Source: Takakia lepidozioides (taxonomy: Eukaryota > Streptophyta > Takakiopsida > Takakiales > Takakiaceae). Taken from it: a stretch of DNA of 64,000 nt. Below, one piece after another: positions 11,159-22,429 of this stretch. The notes beneath the pieces were generated by a model that was not told the DNA's origin, searched no databases, and was given only the letters and a program-made list of their open reading frames with translations. Numbering within the stretch: the stretch's first letter is position 1; every line of letters starts with the position of its first letter. The stretch spans positions 72,086,756-72,150,755 of the forward strand of contig CM060731.1 in the NCBI GenBank assembly GCA_030704615.1. The letters run 5' to 3'. Both the position numbers and the translations under genes were made by a program.

Positions 11159-12256
11159 CTAGTGGTAGTCTCCATGGAACTTGGGTTGGGAAACCTTGCC
11201 CCCCTGACCACGCTGTTGGGCAGTCCCTTGTGCCTGTGGGCTGACAGCTGTGCCCCGTGCAGACATGTCCTTGCCAAATCCAATTGTAACAACTCGCTCC
11301 TCCACCATGTTGAGCTCAATCCGCTCAGCCAGCAGAAACACATCTGCTAATGTGGGTTGGGCTGCTTGTAACAGGGTTGCATCTCGCACCCTTCTCTTAA
11401 GCTCCTTGTCCAGAATTCCATACCAAAACTGGATTGCCTGAGCTTCAGTAACCCCTTGGGTCACACTTATCAAGCGCCTCATACGAGTGTACGCCTCTCG
11501 CAGGCTCTCACTGGGTTTGCGCTGGAAGTCTTGCAAACTTCGCAGCTTCTCTGTCCATACACCTTGGTAGTTCCTCCGCAACTCCTGGAAGAACTCCACC
11601 ACCGGGTTGAATCTAGGCACATGTGTTGTAGTTGTGGCAGGAGGAGTAGTAGCACCTTTTGAACTGGTACCACCTGCAGAAGTACCAGCACTACTTGCTC
11701 CACTACTAGTGCTGGCAGTGGGAGCTATTGGTACTGATGTAGCAACTGGTCGCGTCGTGCCTCGAGTAATGGAGACGTAGTTAGGTGACCAATACATCCT
11801 CCACTCCTCAATCTCTGCATCATGTCCTCGTCTGAACTCGTGGTAATCGTCCATAGGCGGGCCTTCCAAATGCTGGAACAGTCCCTTCCACGCCATGAAT
11901 GGGGTGAATAGCTGTGGATTGCGCATCTGCTGCAAATCACACCAGCTGTCGAACTCCTGGATAAAGTCATCCAACTCGATTGTGCCCACAGCTCCAGAGT
12001 ACCTACGAGGCCCCTTGGTAGCTCCATACATCTCCTCCATGTCGTACCACAACAATGGCGAATGAAAGTTCACACCTGTTGATGAAGCCTCCGAGTCTGT
12101 GTCTGACTCTACAGTAATTGAGGGTGGCGGTGAAGGTGGTCTGAACCGAATACCTCGTCTTGTGAACCCACTCTCACTGTTACTACCTGTAGCCGTACTC
12201 CCCTCAAAACCCTTGGGTAACTCCGTAATGACACTCACAATGTGCACCTCCTCCAC
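11159..12256 (-). pseudogene. gag: Gag of second gypsy family (DNMT-associated, inferred)
   Basis: A 365-codon frame whose first codon in the open frame is GTG; the true start may be an internal Met such as residue 71, in YDMEEMYG. The N-terminus is acidic and Ser/Pro-rich. A Ser/Thr/Ala linker precedes a clear retrotransposon-gag domain: FFQELRRNYQGVWTEKL, LREAYTRMRRLI, AIQFWYGILDKELKRRV, LADVFLLAERIE. The usual CCHC zinc knuckle is absent because the frame stops right at the junction with the chromovirus. It points away from the chromovirus half on its left. If the 45.5-kb inversion is undone, this gag lies about 200 bases upstream of, and on the same strand as, the protease-methyltransferase frame at 56749. 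That is the main reason for assigning both to one element. Confidence 0.85.
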
Positions 12257-12696
12257 GTGACACTATAAGGCTCTAGTACTAATCTAATAGTGACACAGGT
12301 GGGCACCTGTTGCAGTTTAAGGGTCATATCCCAATGGCTCAGGGCACCTGCACCTGCATCCACCGCAAGAACTCATATGGTTGGCTGGTCATCAACCCAG
12401 CCTCACCATAGAAGAAACACTGGTGGTCTTGCTGGTCATCACTCCAGCCTCACCACCGATAGCATACTCTAGGATTGCCCGGTGATCAAATCCGGCCTAA
12501 TCCCTATGAAAGCAAGCGCCCACACAAAACCAACACGGCGCACAGTCAAGCATGCAGGTGTTGGGGGGATCCAAACACAAGAAATCAAAACATCAACACC
12601 CCCACACCAAAATCCAGCTGCAATGCTGATCCTGCAGAATAGCCCAGCCCAAAACCCCGGACTGACTGGCCTCCACCAAGAGAGGCTTTGGCAACT
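12257..12696 (-). other. Leader upstream of gag with a ~70-bp duplication
   Basis: No gene. An imperfect tandem duplication spans about 12355-12470: each copy contains TGGTCATCA followed by CCAGCCTCACCA. It could be the untranslated leader of the gag element. I see no tRNA primer site. Confidence 0.4.
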
Positions 12697-13830
12697 ACAA
12701 GTACAAGGTAATGAAAATAGTACAGAGATGGAGGGAAGAATAGAAGCCCGACCAAGCAAGATCTAATCCTGATCTATGCTATCAACTGCCAAACTTCTCT
12801 CAAAGTGCCTCGCTCTGCATGATGGTAAGGTGTAGGAGGTATATCTATGTCCAGAAACCTGCCACTAACCTTGTCCCAAGCTACAGTAGCTCGCTCTAAC
12901 CAACCCTCCTCCTCTTTCTGCCAGGTAGAGACAAAGCAATACTCCCCTATCTCCCGCTCACTGAACACTAAAGAAACAAAGGTAGGGTCTGATAGTCTCT
13001 CAACTCGAAAGCTTTGAGACGGTTGCGGGTGTCCTCATTGCAAATGACTGCATCTCCTTCACGCACAACAAACATGTCATTGCAAATGAACCCCCGCTCG
13101 TGGTTGCCATGTGCAGAGCGTGTCCGGCTGCAACGCTGTCTGATTGCACAAACTTGTGTAGCTCCTGCTCCTCTGCTCCAGTACACCATGGCCTTGTGGC
13201 TGAACACCTTAGTACTCGGGGCTGTCTTTGGCTGTGTTCCAAGCCTAGCTTTCACCCACTTTGGTATTTCATTTACAGCTGCAGAACTGCTGGCTCCAAC
13301 AGAGTTCTGACTGTCCAAGGCGATATTGAGGCCCTCAACGCCAACTACAGCAGTCTGTTGTCTACTGCTAATGCCTGACTCCCAGTATGCAATCAACTCG
13401 TCCAACTGTTCTCCACTCAAATCAGTCTGAGTTCCTTACTCAAATCAGTTTGAGTTCCTTGGGAAACATAAATCATGTCCCCTTGTGTGCACAGGCTAAG
13501 AGAAGAGACATGCCCTTCAATTACGTCCTCATTTCCCCCAGCCATACAAGGAGTACATCCACAGATTTGTCTCTCATATAGACCAGCACAGGTTCTAGAA
13601 ACAGAATTGTGGATCTTTCATGACACACTCACACTCTAAAAATTCCATAGATTTTTAGCAGAGTCCTAAAAACAAAAACCAGGTCTAGATAGGTAGATTT
13701 CCCTTTTCTGCAGCTATCCCCTCAAAAACTGAGTCAAACAGAGCCCATTTGACAAAGATATGACCAATTTGGCTCTAAATCATTTAAATTAGATCAAAGG
13801 GTTTTTTTGTTTTTTTTTTTTTTTTTTTAA
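12697..13830 (-). repeat. ORF X repeat unit, copy 1
   Basis: This segment is similar, on the opposite strand, to 35640-36742. Similarity starts at the A-rich AAAAAAACCC block and ends near TTGTACTTGTAGTTG. It includes about 290 bases of apparent leader (GATCTAATTTAAATGATTT, TTGAGGGGATAGCTGCAGAA), the ORF and about 80 bases of tail. The leader resembles the 5' regions of plant retroelements, but no LTR or PBS adjoins it directly. Confidence 0.8.
12774..13545 (-). pseudogene. ORF X copy 1, unrecognised protein, disabled
   Basis: By comparison with copy 2, the ORF starts at the ATG at 13545-13543 and ends at 12774, coding about 250 residues. Visible pieces are GEQLDELIAYWESGISSRQQ, PKWVKARLGTQPKTAPST, FSHKAMVYWSRG, NEDTRNRLKAFELRDYQ, FSEREIGEYCFVSTWQKEE and FLDIDIPPTPYHHAERG. 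A tandem duplication of about 23 bp near 13415-13460 shifts the frame, and a one-base loss near 12968 shifts it again. Copy 2 lacks both lesions but has a TAG where this copy reads CAG (Gln after FVSTW). I do not recognise the family. The two copies carry different lesions, which argues that the ancestor was an intact protein of about 249 residues. Confidence 0.75.
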
Positions 13831-14886
13831 AGTTTTCAAGTTTAAAATTTAAAGTTACACCCAAAATATCTAGTAACTGGTTCCCGGTTCCCTAAGTTCT
13901 ATATGGTTTCCTAGGTTCCCTGGCCACGTGCCTGCTGTTCCCCCCATTTCATTTGAGTTCAACAGCGTTGTGAGATCCGAAACTTCAAGTAGAGTGAGGC
14001 TGGAGATTTCATCAACTAGCCTGTGAATCTTCTCCGATGGCGGGGGCATCTGAGCTCTGGCGATGGCGGATCTGCTCCTGCGCTATTGCTCCTCTTCCTC
14101 GAACTGGGCGTGCACGCTGCGGCTGAAGATGGAGCTTGCAACAGTGAGCGGCAGCAGGACGAGGCAAGAACTGACTCGTAGCAGGGAGCTCCCTTGCTCT
14201 ACAATGGGCCCCATCTTCTTTGCCTCCCGCTCTTTTCATGTGCCTGCTCACCTCCCTCTCAGTGCAGCATTCCTTCTAATGCCACCCGCAGTGCTCGCAA
14301 TTTCATGTTGCCACCAATACAGGGAAGTGCCACCAATCCCGAGCTTATTCTGTCTTCCTTGAAAGCCTGTTGGCCTATCTCAATCTTCTCATGTACTTAG
14401 CTTTTCTATCACATGTACTTGCCAGTTCACCTCCATGGCTGTGACCCTGCTCTCAAACAGTATAAACATACATAAACTGTGCATCACACAGGCAGTCCTA
14501 AGGCTCTGTATTCTCTACACCTTTTAGCCTGTGACCACCTTCTTGGCAACAATCCAGGCTCTAGGATCTAACCTGCAACATGAGTGTGCAAAAGAACCGT
14601 TGTGATGCACACTCATCCAAAGAGATCTGCTCCAGCTCAATACTCCATGCCCATTTGCTCTCACTCCTTACGGGCCGTCAAGTGGTCTTGGATAGAAAAC
14701 TCCCAGCTATCAAGACTTTATGGAGTGGTATGAAATGCGACAGTCACCCAGTATGACTGTGTTGAGCGCACCGATACATTAAAACGCTTACTGAAATGCT
14801 GCTTTTCGCTTTTTGGCAGCCTTCTTGGCCATTCGAGAACCTTTGTCTGCAAGAAGAATGGAAGCAAACACATGTGTGTCTGCTCT
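13831..14886. other. No gene recognised
   Basis: The region between the ORF X unit and the helicase fragment. Short open frames on both strands show no motif. It may belong to the same captured segment as the helicase piece. Confidence 0.4.
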
Positions 14887-15255
14887 TCACCCTCTCCAAG
14901 ATCTGCCACATGAAAGCCTTGTTTTACCAGACCTGTGTAGGGAGGCTCTTGCAAGGCCTGCATCCCTCAAGACTTCCTCTATTGCAACATCATCATTCCA
15001 TGCCACCTCAGGAATCACTTTGTTAAAATGACGTTGAATCTTCGTGACGTTTCGCTCATCTTGATCTATGAGCAACAAATTGAAAGCAACACCTTTGCGA
15101 CCAAACCGCCCGCTTCGACCGATTCGGTGCAGATATGTCTCAGGGAGCTCTGTTCCCGAAAGCTTGACTGAACGAGGGAAAGTGGTCCGGTGCAGAATCT
15201 CAGCGACATCAGCATTCCTCAGAAGTTCGTCTCCTTCATTGTGACCGGAAGTCAA
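14887..15255 (-). pseudogene. DEAD-box RNA helicase C-terminal fragment (LOS4/DBP5-like)
   Basis: The frame contains helicase motif VI and its context, [18 protein letters not shown], then [28 protein letters not shown] and [16 protein letters not shown]. The last blocks resemble the C-terminal end of the DDX19/DBP5/LOS4 group (mRNA export helicases) more than eIF4A. The protein is cut: motifs I to V are absent, and upstream of residue 20 the sequence loses similarity. It therefore looks like a captured or processed gene fragment. It lies on the same strand as the LTR at 15822-16194 and ORF X copy 1, between them. Confidence 0.65.
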
Positions 15256-15821
15256 ATGCGTTCACATTGGCGAAGGTAACTGGTGCCTTGAACTTCCAAC
15301 CCTGCAGCAAATGGCCATTGCGAGAGACAGCAAACAATGCAGACTTGCTGCCCTGCAAATTGGAACTAACTTAAGCCGGGAGAGACCTAATATTGCATGG
15401 AACGGAAGCCAGTCCCACTCATGCTGGCGGAATATCGCTGGTCACCAAATCCCAGCCAGCGCGGGCCCTTCGCCGGGAGAGAGCAGGAGTAGCTTTAGAT
15501 GAAGAAAGCAGTGTCTCGTTATCCCAGATATGAGAGAAATGGCTAATGTTGGCCGCCTCCCATGGGCCCATCGCGCAGGCAGACAGTTCAGTGGTCACTG
15601 CAAGACTCCATCACCAAGACCTTGTGGCCAACTATCAAAGTCTCCAACCTCCACACCTCTTGTTTTTATTTTATTTTTAAAACTCACGAGCAGAGACAAC
15701 AACTAGATCTGCGCGCACAGCCCATGGCAACAGCAGGGCCAGATGGACTCCTGCCCCAAGATGTATATTATAATAGTGCTAAAAAAACATTGTATCTAGC
15801 TTAGCACTAAAAACTAGGTAG
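15256..15821. other. No gene recognised
   Basis: No motif is visible. The stretch may include the 3' end of the minus-strand LTR (possibly as far as GATACA near 15791) followed by captured sequence. Confidence 0.35.
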
Positions 15822-16194
15822 CATCATCTCTCTCGAGTGATAAGAAAACTAGAAAAACACACTGTTTACACAAGAAAACAACATGAATCCAACAGCATCA
15901 CTCTTTAAGATAATAGTCGAGCCAGGGGCACCCCAAGCTATGGGGACTCCACCCCACAACAACCTACACTCTCATCATAAGCACACTCAGATCTGAAGCG
16001 ATGAAGGAGCTCGGTCGCGCAGGCTCAACTCGAGAGAGATGAGCTGCGCGACTGCCGCTCTCGTGAAGATAAGACGGACCAGGTGTCAAACTAAACTTGA
16101 CACCTGATTTAACACTTGACCTAAATCCAAGTGTTAAATACAAATAACTAGTTTTATTCTAACTGTTTTCACACTGTGCTTATTTAACTTGACA
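15822..16194 (-). repeat. LTR-like repeat L, copy 1 (minus orientation)
   Basis: Read on the minus strand it starts TGTCAAGTTAAATAAGCAC at 16194 and runs past TTGTGGGGTGGAGTCCCC to CTCGAGAGAGATGA. The same sequence occurs at 18532-18786 (+, first 255 bases), 33157-33520 (+, whole length, more diverged) and 56621-56698 (-, an internal piece). The flanks differ at every copy. It begins with TG like an LTR, contains a TATTTGTATTTAACAC region, and one copy follows 350 bases after an integrase stop. It is most likely the LTR of the second gypsy family. A primer site next to it was not found. Confidence 0.65.
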
Positions 16195-17186
16195 GGCCGA
16201 ATAATATATTTGTTTTTCCTGACACATTGCATTAAAGTATTGTTTTTTATTGTTTTTTATTTTCGAAATTTGTACTTCTGCTCATGAAAACCGATTGTCT
16301 TACTACTCCGCTCATGCCGCTCATGCTCATAAAATAGCAAACCTCATTGTAGACACAGGCTGTATCAAGCAATCAATCGAATTGCCCATGAGACAGGAAA
16401 CACAGACCTGAACAGCAAGGTGACCAGTTATAATGTGAAGCCGGAAGGGCGAGAAACAGTCATGGACTTTGATGATTCTATGCCAGTAATCCAATTGAGA
16501 ATTGGAAGCACAGAACTAACTGATGTACTGATAGATGGAGGCTCTGGAGTAAATATCATGACAGACCAATTAAGAAAGAAGCTTGGTCTAAGTAACATGA
16601 AACCAGCCCCATTTACAGTAACAATGGTAGATCAAAGGAGTGTACAGCCATTGGGATTAATAAGAGGAGTTAAGATACAGATACAGAAGATGATCTTTAT
16701 GATCACAGTAACTGTGTTGAAGATGGATGAAGTCATGGATGCTTACTCCTTATTATTGGGACGTCCGTGGCTGAAACAGGCCAGGGTATTCCATGACTGG
16801 AATTCTCAGTTACTAACCGTGCATAATGGGATGCACGAGATACAAATTACCACAAAGAAATCTAGTAGATTACCTGCTACGAGAAGACTTCGAGGGGTCA
16901 GAGAGTATGACTGGAGAGGAGGACTGGATGAGGAGCAGGAAGCTACCCTGTTTGCGGCACACCCAGAGTGGGAGCAGGTTGCAGAGATGCGGCTGGAAGG
17001 CCTAAGTTGTTTAAGAAGTATTTGTTGTGGTGTAGTGTCAGCAACACCAATTGAAGAGGAAGAGAAGGAGAAATGGAAATCCTAGAGGAACCAGCCATTG
17101 TGAGTTTACAGGATGAAGTGGTGACTGGTTGGACAATCACAGCTGATGAGCAGGTGAGGGAAGTGAATGTGGGAACTGAAGAGGAA
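16195..17186 (+). mobile_element. Fragment of a third gypsy element (protease region)
   Basis: The segment between LTR copy 1 and the integrase frame. It encodes the protease described below plus a linker frame after it, and ends abruptly where integrase sequence starts at about 17187. The protease style differs from the DSGA protease at 57.2 kb, so this is a separate gypsy family. Confidence 0.6.
16420..17085 (+). pseudogene. Gypsy-type aspartic protease fragment
   Basis: A 221-codon frame with the retropepsin active-site region VLIDGGSGVNIMTDQL (DGG in place of the common DTG), a middle block LGLIRGVKIQIQKMIF, and the C-side block AYSLLLGRPWLKQARVFHDW. This is the order found in plant Ty3/gypsy pol proteins that use an IDGGS-type protease. 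It stops before any reverse transcriptase. Translation past the stop in a neighbouring frame gives EEPAIVSLQDEVVTGW, a plausible pol linker. The rest of the element is missing. Confidence 0.75.
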
Positions 17187-17188
17187 TC

Positions 17189-18184
17189 GTGTTGGTGATG
17201 GTGGAGCACTTCTCCAAGTGGATTGAATTGGTTCCATTGCCTGATAAGGCTAGTGAGGGAGCTGCGTATGCATTCTTGGATTGTGTGCTTAGCCGATTCG
17301 GTGCTCCAGCTGAGGTACTCACGGACCAAGGGAGAGAGTTCTTGGGGGAGTTTCAGGCTTTGTGTGACAAGGCCTTGATAGACCACCGCACCACTTCTCG
17401 GGATCATCCTGAGGCCGATGGCTTGGCAGAGAGAGTTGTTCAGACAGTAAAGAGGGGTTTGCGCAAGTATGGCTTGCAGAAGGGACACCTAGGAGATTGG
17501 GACCTTCAGTTACCCTGGTTAGCCATGGGCTACAGGTTCAGCAAGCAAGCATCACTTGCCTCATTCTCACCATACTTTCTTCTCTTTGGCCGAGAGCCGG
17601 ATTTGCCTACATCCATTCGCAGAGAAGCTGCTACAGTTCTTAACCTTGACGATCCGGACGTGTGGGCACGTGCATGTAAGCAGCGTGCAGAGTTGTTCAA
17701 GAGAGTCATGCCCATGGCTTTCGAGAACCTTGCCATTGCACAACACCGTGATACGTTGAGGTATGCTACCATACGTGGTGGGGGCTATCGTCCTGGGGTT
17801 CGGAGATTCAACCCTGGTGACTATGTCTATCTGCAGCAGACTGCTCCTACGATCCTGGATGTGACTGCAGGACATGTTATTTTGAGGGTTCGAGAGGTCT
17901 TGCCCTCAGGCGTCTTGGTCTTGGAGGGTCGGGATGGCATAACTTGGAAGGACCATGTGCGTAATTGTGCGCCATGTCACCTTCCGAATGTTGATGGCAG
18001 GATTGACCCAAACCTGGCAGTGGTATCTGCAGGGTTGAGGTGCATGTTGTGTGGGTCTGCTAAAGGGGCAGCCACCATGCTGGTGTGTGATCGATGCTCT
18101 AGAGGTTGGCATATGGGATGCTTGACTCCACCTCTTGAGATGGTTCCAGATGGGGATTGGGTATGTCCACATTGCATTGGATAG
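17189..18184 (+). pseudogene. Gypsy integrase (C-part) fused to a PHD finger
   Basis: 331 codons starting inside the integrase core (VLVMVEHFSKWIELVPLPDK); the first codon is GTG and the true N-terminus is elsewhere. The second catalytic Asp is in VLTDQGREF (residue 46) and the catalytic Glu in ADGLAERVVQ (about residue 81), followed by LPWLAMGYRFSKQ and FLLFGREPDLP. After a basic region with a GDYVYLQQ/GRDGITWKDHVRN segment comes a C4HC3 PHD finger at residues 285-329: CMLC, CDRC, WHMGC, CPHC. PHD fingers read histone tails, so here it probably guides integration, as chromodomains do in chromoviruses. The first integrase half (HHCC and first Asp) is on the opposite strand at 18787, so the gene is broken between MRHK and VLVMVEHF. 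Confidence 0.85.
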
Positions 18185-18531
18185 TGGGAGTGGATACAAC
18201 CATGGAAGGCTAACAAGAAACGCAAGGCCCAGCTACTATGAGACCTTGAACACACGAGATCCTGGCTCAAGTTCACAGATTGCAAGACGGCGACTAACGA
18301 TGGGGCTACTCTTGTACCCGGCCTCTTGGTCTATAGAGTTTGAGTACAATAGGGACAGTGATAGAGGACTTAGTACGGCTGTGGCTATTACATCTTGTAG
18401 CTATCTGGAGGTAGAGGGACCTATCCACCAGCTAGGGGGGCGATTGCGGCAGACTACTTTATTGTGCATATATGTGTGGTGTGGTTTGGACAACAATGTA
18501 GTTGTGTAGCGATATGTATGCGCACGACAGC

Positions 18532-18786
18532 TGTCAAGTTAAATAAGCACAGTGTGAAAACAGTTAGAATAAAACTAGTTATTTGTATTTAACACTTGGA
18601 TTTAGGTCAAGTGTTAAATCAGGTGTCAAGTTTAGTTTGACACCTGGTCCGTCTTATCTTCACGAGAGCGGCAGTCGCGCAGCTCATCTCTCTCGAGTTG
18701 AGCCTGCGCGACCAAGCTCCTTCATCGCTTCAGATCTGAGTGTGCTTATGATGAGAGTGTAGGTTGTTGTGGGGTGGAGTCCCCAT
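18532..18786 (+). repeat. LTR-like repeat L, copy 2 (truncated)
   Basis: Starts TGTCAAGTTAAATAAGCAC 347 bases after the integrase-PHD stop, as a 3' LTR should, and is nearly identical to copy 1 in inverted orientation. It breaks at GGAGTCCCCAT (18786), where antisense integrase sequence begins directly. With copy 1 it forms inverted repeats of about 255 bp around 16195-18531. Confidence 0.7.
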
Positions 18787-20043
18787 TTGTGGCGCATGGT
18801 CAGTGGCAACGGCCCTGCGAAGTCAAGACTCCACCTGTAGCCCAATCCCATGATCGGAAGAGGGTGCAATTGTGGAGTAGGGGCGTTGAATGAAGCACGC
18901 ACCCTGTCACACACCATGCACCTAGCCACAAATTGTTGCACCTCTGTGTGCATACCACGCCACCAATACTGCCCCTGCAGTAGACTATGAGTGCGTCGTA
19001 CCCCAAAATGCCCCAACTCCTCATGGGCATGGCGCACTAACCGTGCCCGCTGTGTTGGGTGAGGCACAATCCTCACTTGACCATCCTCCCAAACTCGGAG
19101 CAGGTGTGTCCCCTCCCACTTGAACCTCTTGGCTCGTTGTAGGATCCGATCCCTCTCCTTGGCAGTCACAGTGGCTGCCGTGTCTCCAGTGCGGAGGTAG
19201 TCCAACACAACTGAATCCTCATGTATATCTTTGGCGCCACCTTGCTCATTGCTGGCCTCAGGGTCCTCAGACACTTGATCTACAGTCATCCCTGTTGCAG
19301 GTCCAACCTGGCCTTCCCCTGCCAAGATACACAGAAATGCAGATGCATGCCATCCGGGCACCATCTCCTCGTCCGTCTCACCATGCCACCGAGCTCCAGT
19401 GTCATCCTGTTGGCTCGTGCATGGATTGCGACTCAACCCATCTGCATTGCGATTGACCAAACCCGGTCGATGCACCATCTGAAAGTCATACTCTTGAAGG
19501 ATGAGTGCCCACCGTGCAAGCTTCCCCGTAAGCTTGTCTGACTCCATCAACCTTTGAGTGGTTGGTGATCCGTGACAAGGGTGAAGAGATTGCCGTATAG
19601 ACAGCACCTGAAGTGTGCCACGGCCCACACTGCAGCTAAGCATTCTCCCTCATATGAGCTATACTTAGACTCTGCAGCGTTGTTCAAACGGCTAGCATAA
19701 GCCACTACGAACTCTCTTCCCTCATCATCCACCTGTGTGAGCACCGCTCCAAGCCCCAGCATGCTCCAATCTGTATGCAGCTGAAAAGAACGCCCCCTGA
19801 TAGGTCGTCTCAAGATGGGCGCCGAAGTCAACCTCGCCTTGAGCTCTTGAAAAGCTTGTTCTTGCTCATCTTCCCACTGCCACTCCTGGTCCACCTTGGT
19901 CAGCTTGGTTAGAGCCTTTGCAATGGCACTACATCCTTTAACAAACCGTCTGTAATAGTTTGCTAACCCCATGAAAGCTCGAACTCGGCTCACATCCGTG
20001 GGGCATGGAACCTGTGCAATGGACTCTACCTTAGTCTGCTGTA
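18787..20043 (-). pseudogene. pol: Gypsy RT end, RNase H and integrase N-part, broken
   Basis: Read on the minus strand from 20043: the end of the RT connection (VRAFMGLANYYRRFVKG), RNase H with its three acidic sites (FQLHTDWSMLGLGAVL, YSSYEGECLAAVWAV, LVTDHQP), a frameshift near 19550-19570, then GKLARWALILQEYDF and NADGLSRNPC, and the integrase HHCC zinc domain (HEELGHFGVRRTHSLL, CMVCDRV) and core start RWSLDFAGPLPLTMRHK with the first catalytic Asp. It ends exactly where LTR copy 2 begins. The missing continuation matches the frame that starts at 17187 on the plus strand. The RT palm with YxDD is absent. Confidence 0.88.
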
Positions 20044-20270
20044 CCCCAGAAACTCAAAGAGGAAAATGAAACAGTGCGAAGAAACACGCGCGAAGAGAAT
20101 GGAGTCCACAGGGAACATGAGAAGAAATTAGAAGTAGAAGGGGGAAAGTGGGCATGGCACTACCGACGTGGCGCGATTTCACAAGCGCCAACTATCCGCC
20201 GTCATCGCATTGAATACGTCCACCGAACGAACGCATCGTACTAAATTCATCCACGGTTCTCGCACGTGCG
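20044..20270. other. No gene recognised
   Basis: Short transition between the pol fragment and the CAGACT-rich tract. Nothing recognisable. Confidence 0.35.
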
Positions 20271-21640
20271 GCAGACTCATTTCCCATTGGGCCGAGAGTC
20301 CAGCGGACCGCCAGTCCAGCGGACCGACTGCACAGCAGACCGACGGCCCAGTGGGCCGACTGTGTAACGACAAAAGAATTAGAGGCGAAGAGCGGACTGA
20401 CGACGTGGCACAAGATCACTGGCGCCTGGTTGCCGCAGTACTGGCATTTACTCAGTCCAGAAGACTACCACGTGTTCAGAAGGACGGTCCACCACACCCA
20501 CACCGAAAGGACTAACTAAACGGAGGACTGATAAAGTAACTCCCAACAGACACATCGCAAGAGACGGAACCCCAGCAGACTGGTAGATAAGCGACATATG
20601 GAATGCAGTGGTGGGTCGGCAGACCTACTGCGAGCAGACTCGTGGCAGGACTGAGTGACAAATTGATGGGCAGACTGACTGACATGATCCATACAACACG
20701 ATTGTGGAGCAAACGGACAGTTCAGCGGGCGGACTGACGACCAAAGAGACTGAGAGGAGAACATGAAAGTCGACCAGACTAGCAAACTCACTGGCTGCAC
20801 AACAGACTGATATAGTGACAGTCCAACAGACTGCTATCCATGAAAAAAAAACTCTACTTCAACAGACCGACAAGAGAAGAAGGCAAAATACTGGAAGGAC
20901 ATTTGATTGAGGGGATTGATGGGAAAACAAGAAAGTGGAAGAGACACACTTCCAATAGACTTCCGGCACAACAGACAGAGAAAATGAGGAGTCCCACAGA
21001 CTGATTTCACAACAGACAGACTTCCAGCAGACTGTAAGTTCAACAGACTAACGATAAAACTGATTGAGGCGAAGCGGCTTCATATTGGAGGTACTTCCCT
21101 GCCAGCGGACAAACTGCGAAGAGACTAGCAGTCTGTTCGTCTGGTACTTTGTCAGTCTACTAGACGAACAGACTGATATCCATTGGGGAACGATTGTCGA
21201 ACACACCTCCGGTTCAGCAGACTAGTTTGCAAAGAAGCGGGCGGAATGAAGACAAAAGAGAGTAAGGGGAGAATAGGAAAGTCGAACACACCCATTGTGA
21301 ACAGACTCGCGGCACAACAGACTGATGCATGCACAGTCCAACAGACTGATATCCATAGAGGAGAACTGTCTAGCAGACAGACGTTTCGCCAGACTGGCGG
21401 GAGAACAAGCCAAAAGACTAACCGGAGGGAAAATAAAAAGTCGAACAGACTTAATACAACAGACTGACAAATTCACAAGTGCGACAGACTGATATCCCAA
21501 CAGACGGACTTCCAACAGACCGCCTCCAAACTGACTGTTATGCACGCGATAAGGGGAATATCCGGAGCATTGACGGGCCAGCGGACCCACTGCGAACAGA
21601 CTCGCAGCACAACGGACCTCAAACATCCATGCGCATTTGC
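20271..21640 (+). repeat. CAGACT-rich degenerate repeat tract 1
   Basis: Irregularly spaced CAGACTGA, CAGCGGAC, CCAGCAGACT, CAACAGACT and GCAGACTG motifs recur throughout, with many frames reading Gln-Gln-Thr-Asp (for example AAQQTDAC). Spacing is irregular, so it is not a simple tandem array. Similar tracts occur at 41730-42250 and 59584-63560. The frames show frequent stops here, so this is either a decayed relative of the gene at 59.6-63.9 kb or the source sequence of the same repeat. Confidence 0.6.
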
Positions 21641-22425
21641 GGATGCAATTATCTCAGCCTGGTCCGTCTCCTGGCAAATGCGACAATGTACCGATTCTGT
21701 ACCTACTCCCGTTGTGGCTCAGACATCTGCATTCAGCAGGTGCGTGTGGATGTTTGAGGACCTTAGGACTGGATGGTGTTCCGTGACGACTCGTATTGCT
21801 TTTTTGTGTTGCCATCCCTTATATAATACCATGTGGATCCATCATAAAGCTGGGTTTCTTCAGATTCTCTACTCTTTTCCACAACTTATGCACGACGGAT
21901 GCAAGCCGCTATACTTGGTCACATAATAGTCCCATCGTCCGATATGAAATCTACAATACAGGCCCCCATGTGCATACACTTCCGCCATTTTCGCGCCCAT
22001 ATTATCCATGGGTTCCTTTAACGAACTAAACTTGTGAAGGCTCTCATGAGGAAAAGCAGTACGAAGGGGTTAAACGTATCATGACGGATCACAAGCAGAG
22101 GATGTTATCGAGGACTGATGTCCGCATTTTCCATATTTATGACATAGAACCACACCATAAAACGAAGGTTCCCGAAAGCACAACAAGAAGGCAAAAATAG
22201 TGGAAGCATATGACGATGATGGCTGTAGTGCCGAGACAGTCCTCTCATGTTCAAGCACACGCTTCATCATCATCATGAACATCGCGCGCAATAGAGGAAC
22301 AGTCGCATGCATGGAAACGCCTACCGCAACATCGGGCAACAAAGAGCCGTCAAAAGAGAGAGGTCGGGATTTGGTGGCAAGATCATTGCCATTTTCGCAG
22401 CCCTAAAAATGGAGGGCTCGGATGG
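21641..22425. other. No gene recognised
   Basis: Mixed-composition sequence with only small open frames on both strands and no motif. Confidence 0.4.
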
Positions 22426-22429
22426 GTAA

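Noticed and set aside
16195-18531. A complete transposon bounded by terminal inverted repeats
   Set aside because: The inverted repeats are oppositely oriented LTRs and the interior is two unrelated gypsy fragments. This is a rearrangement product.
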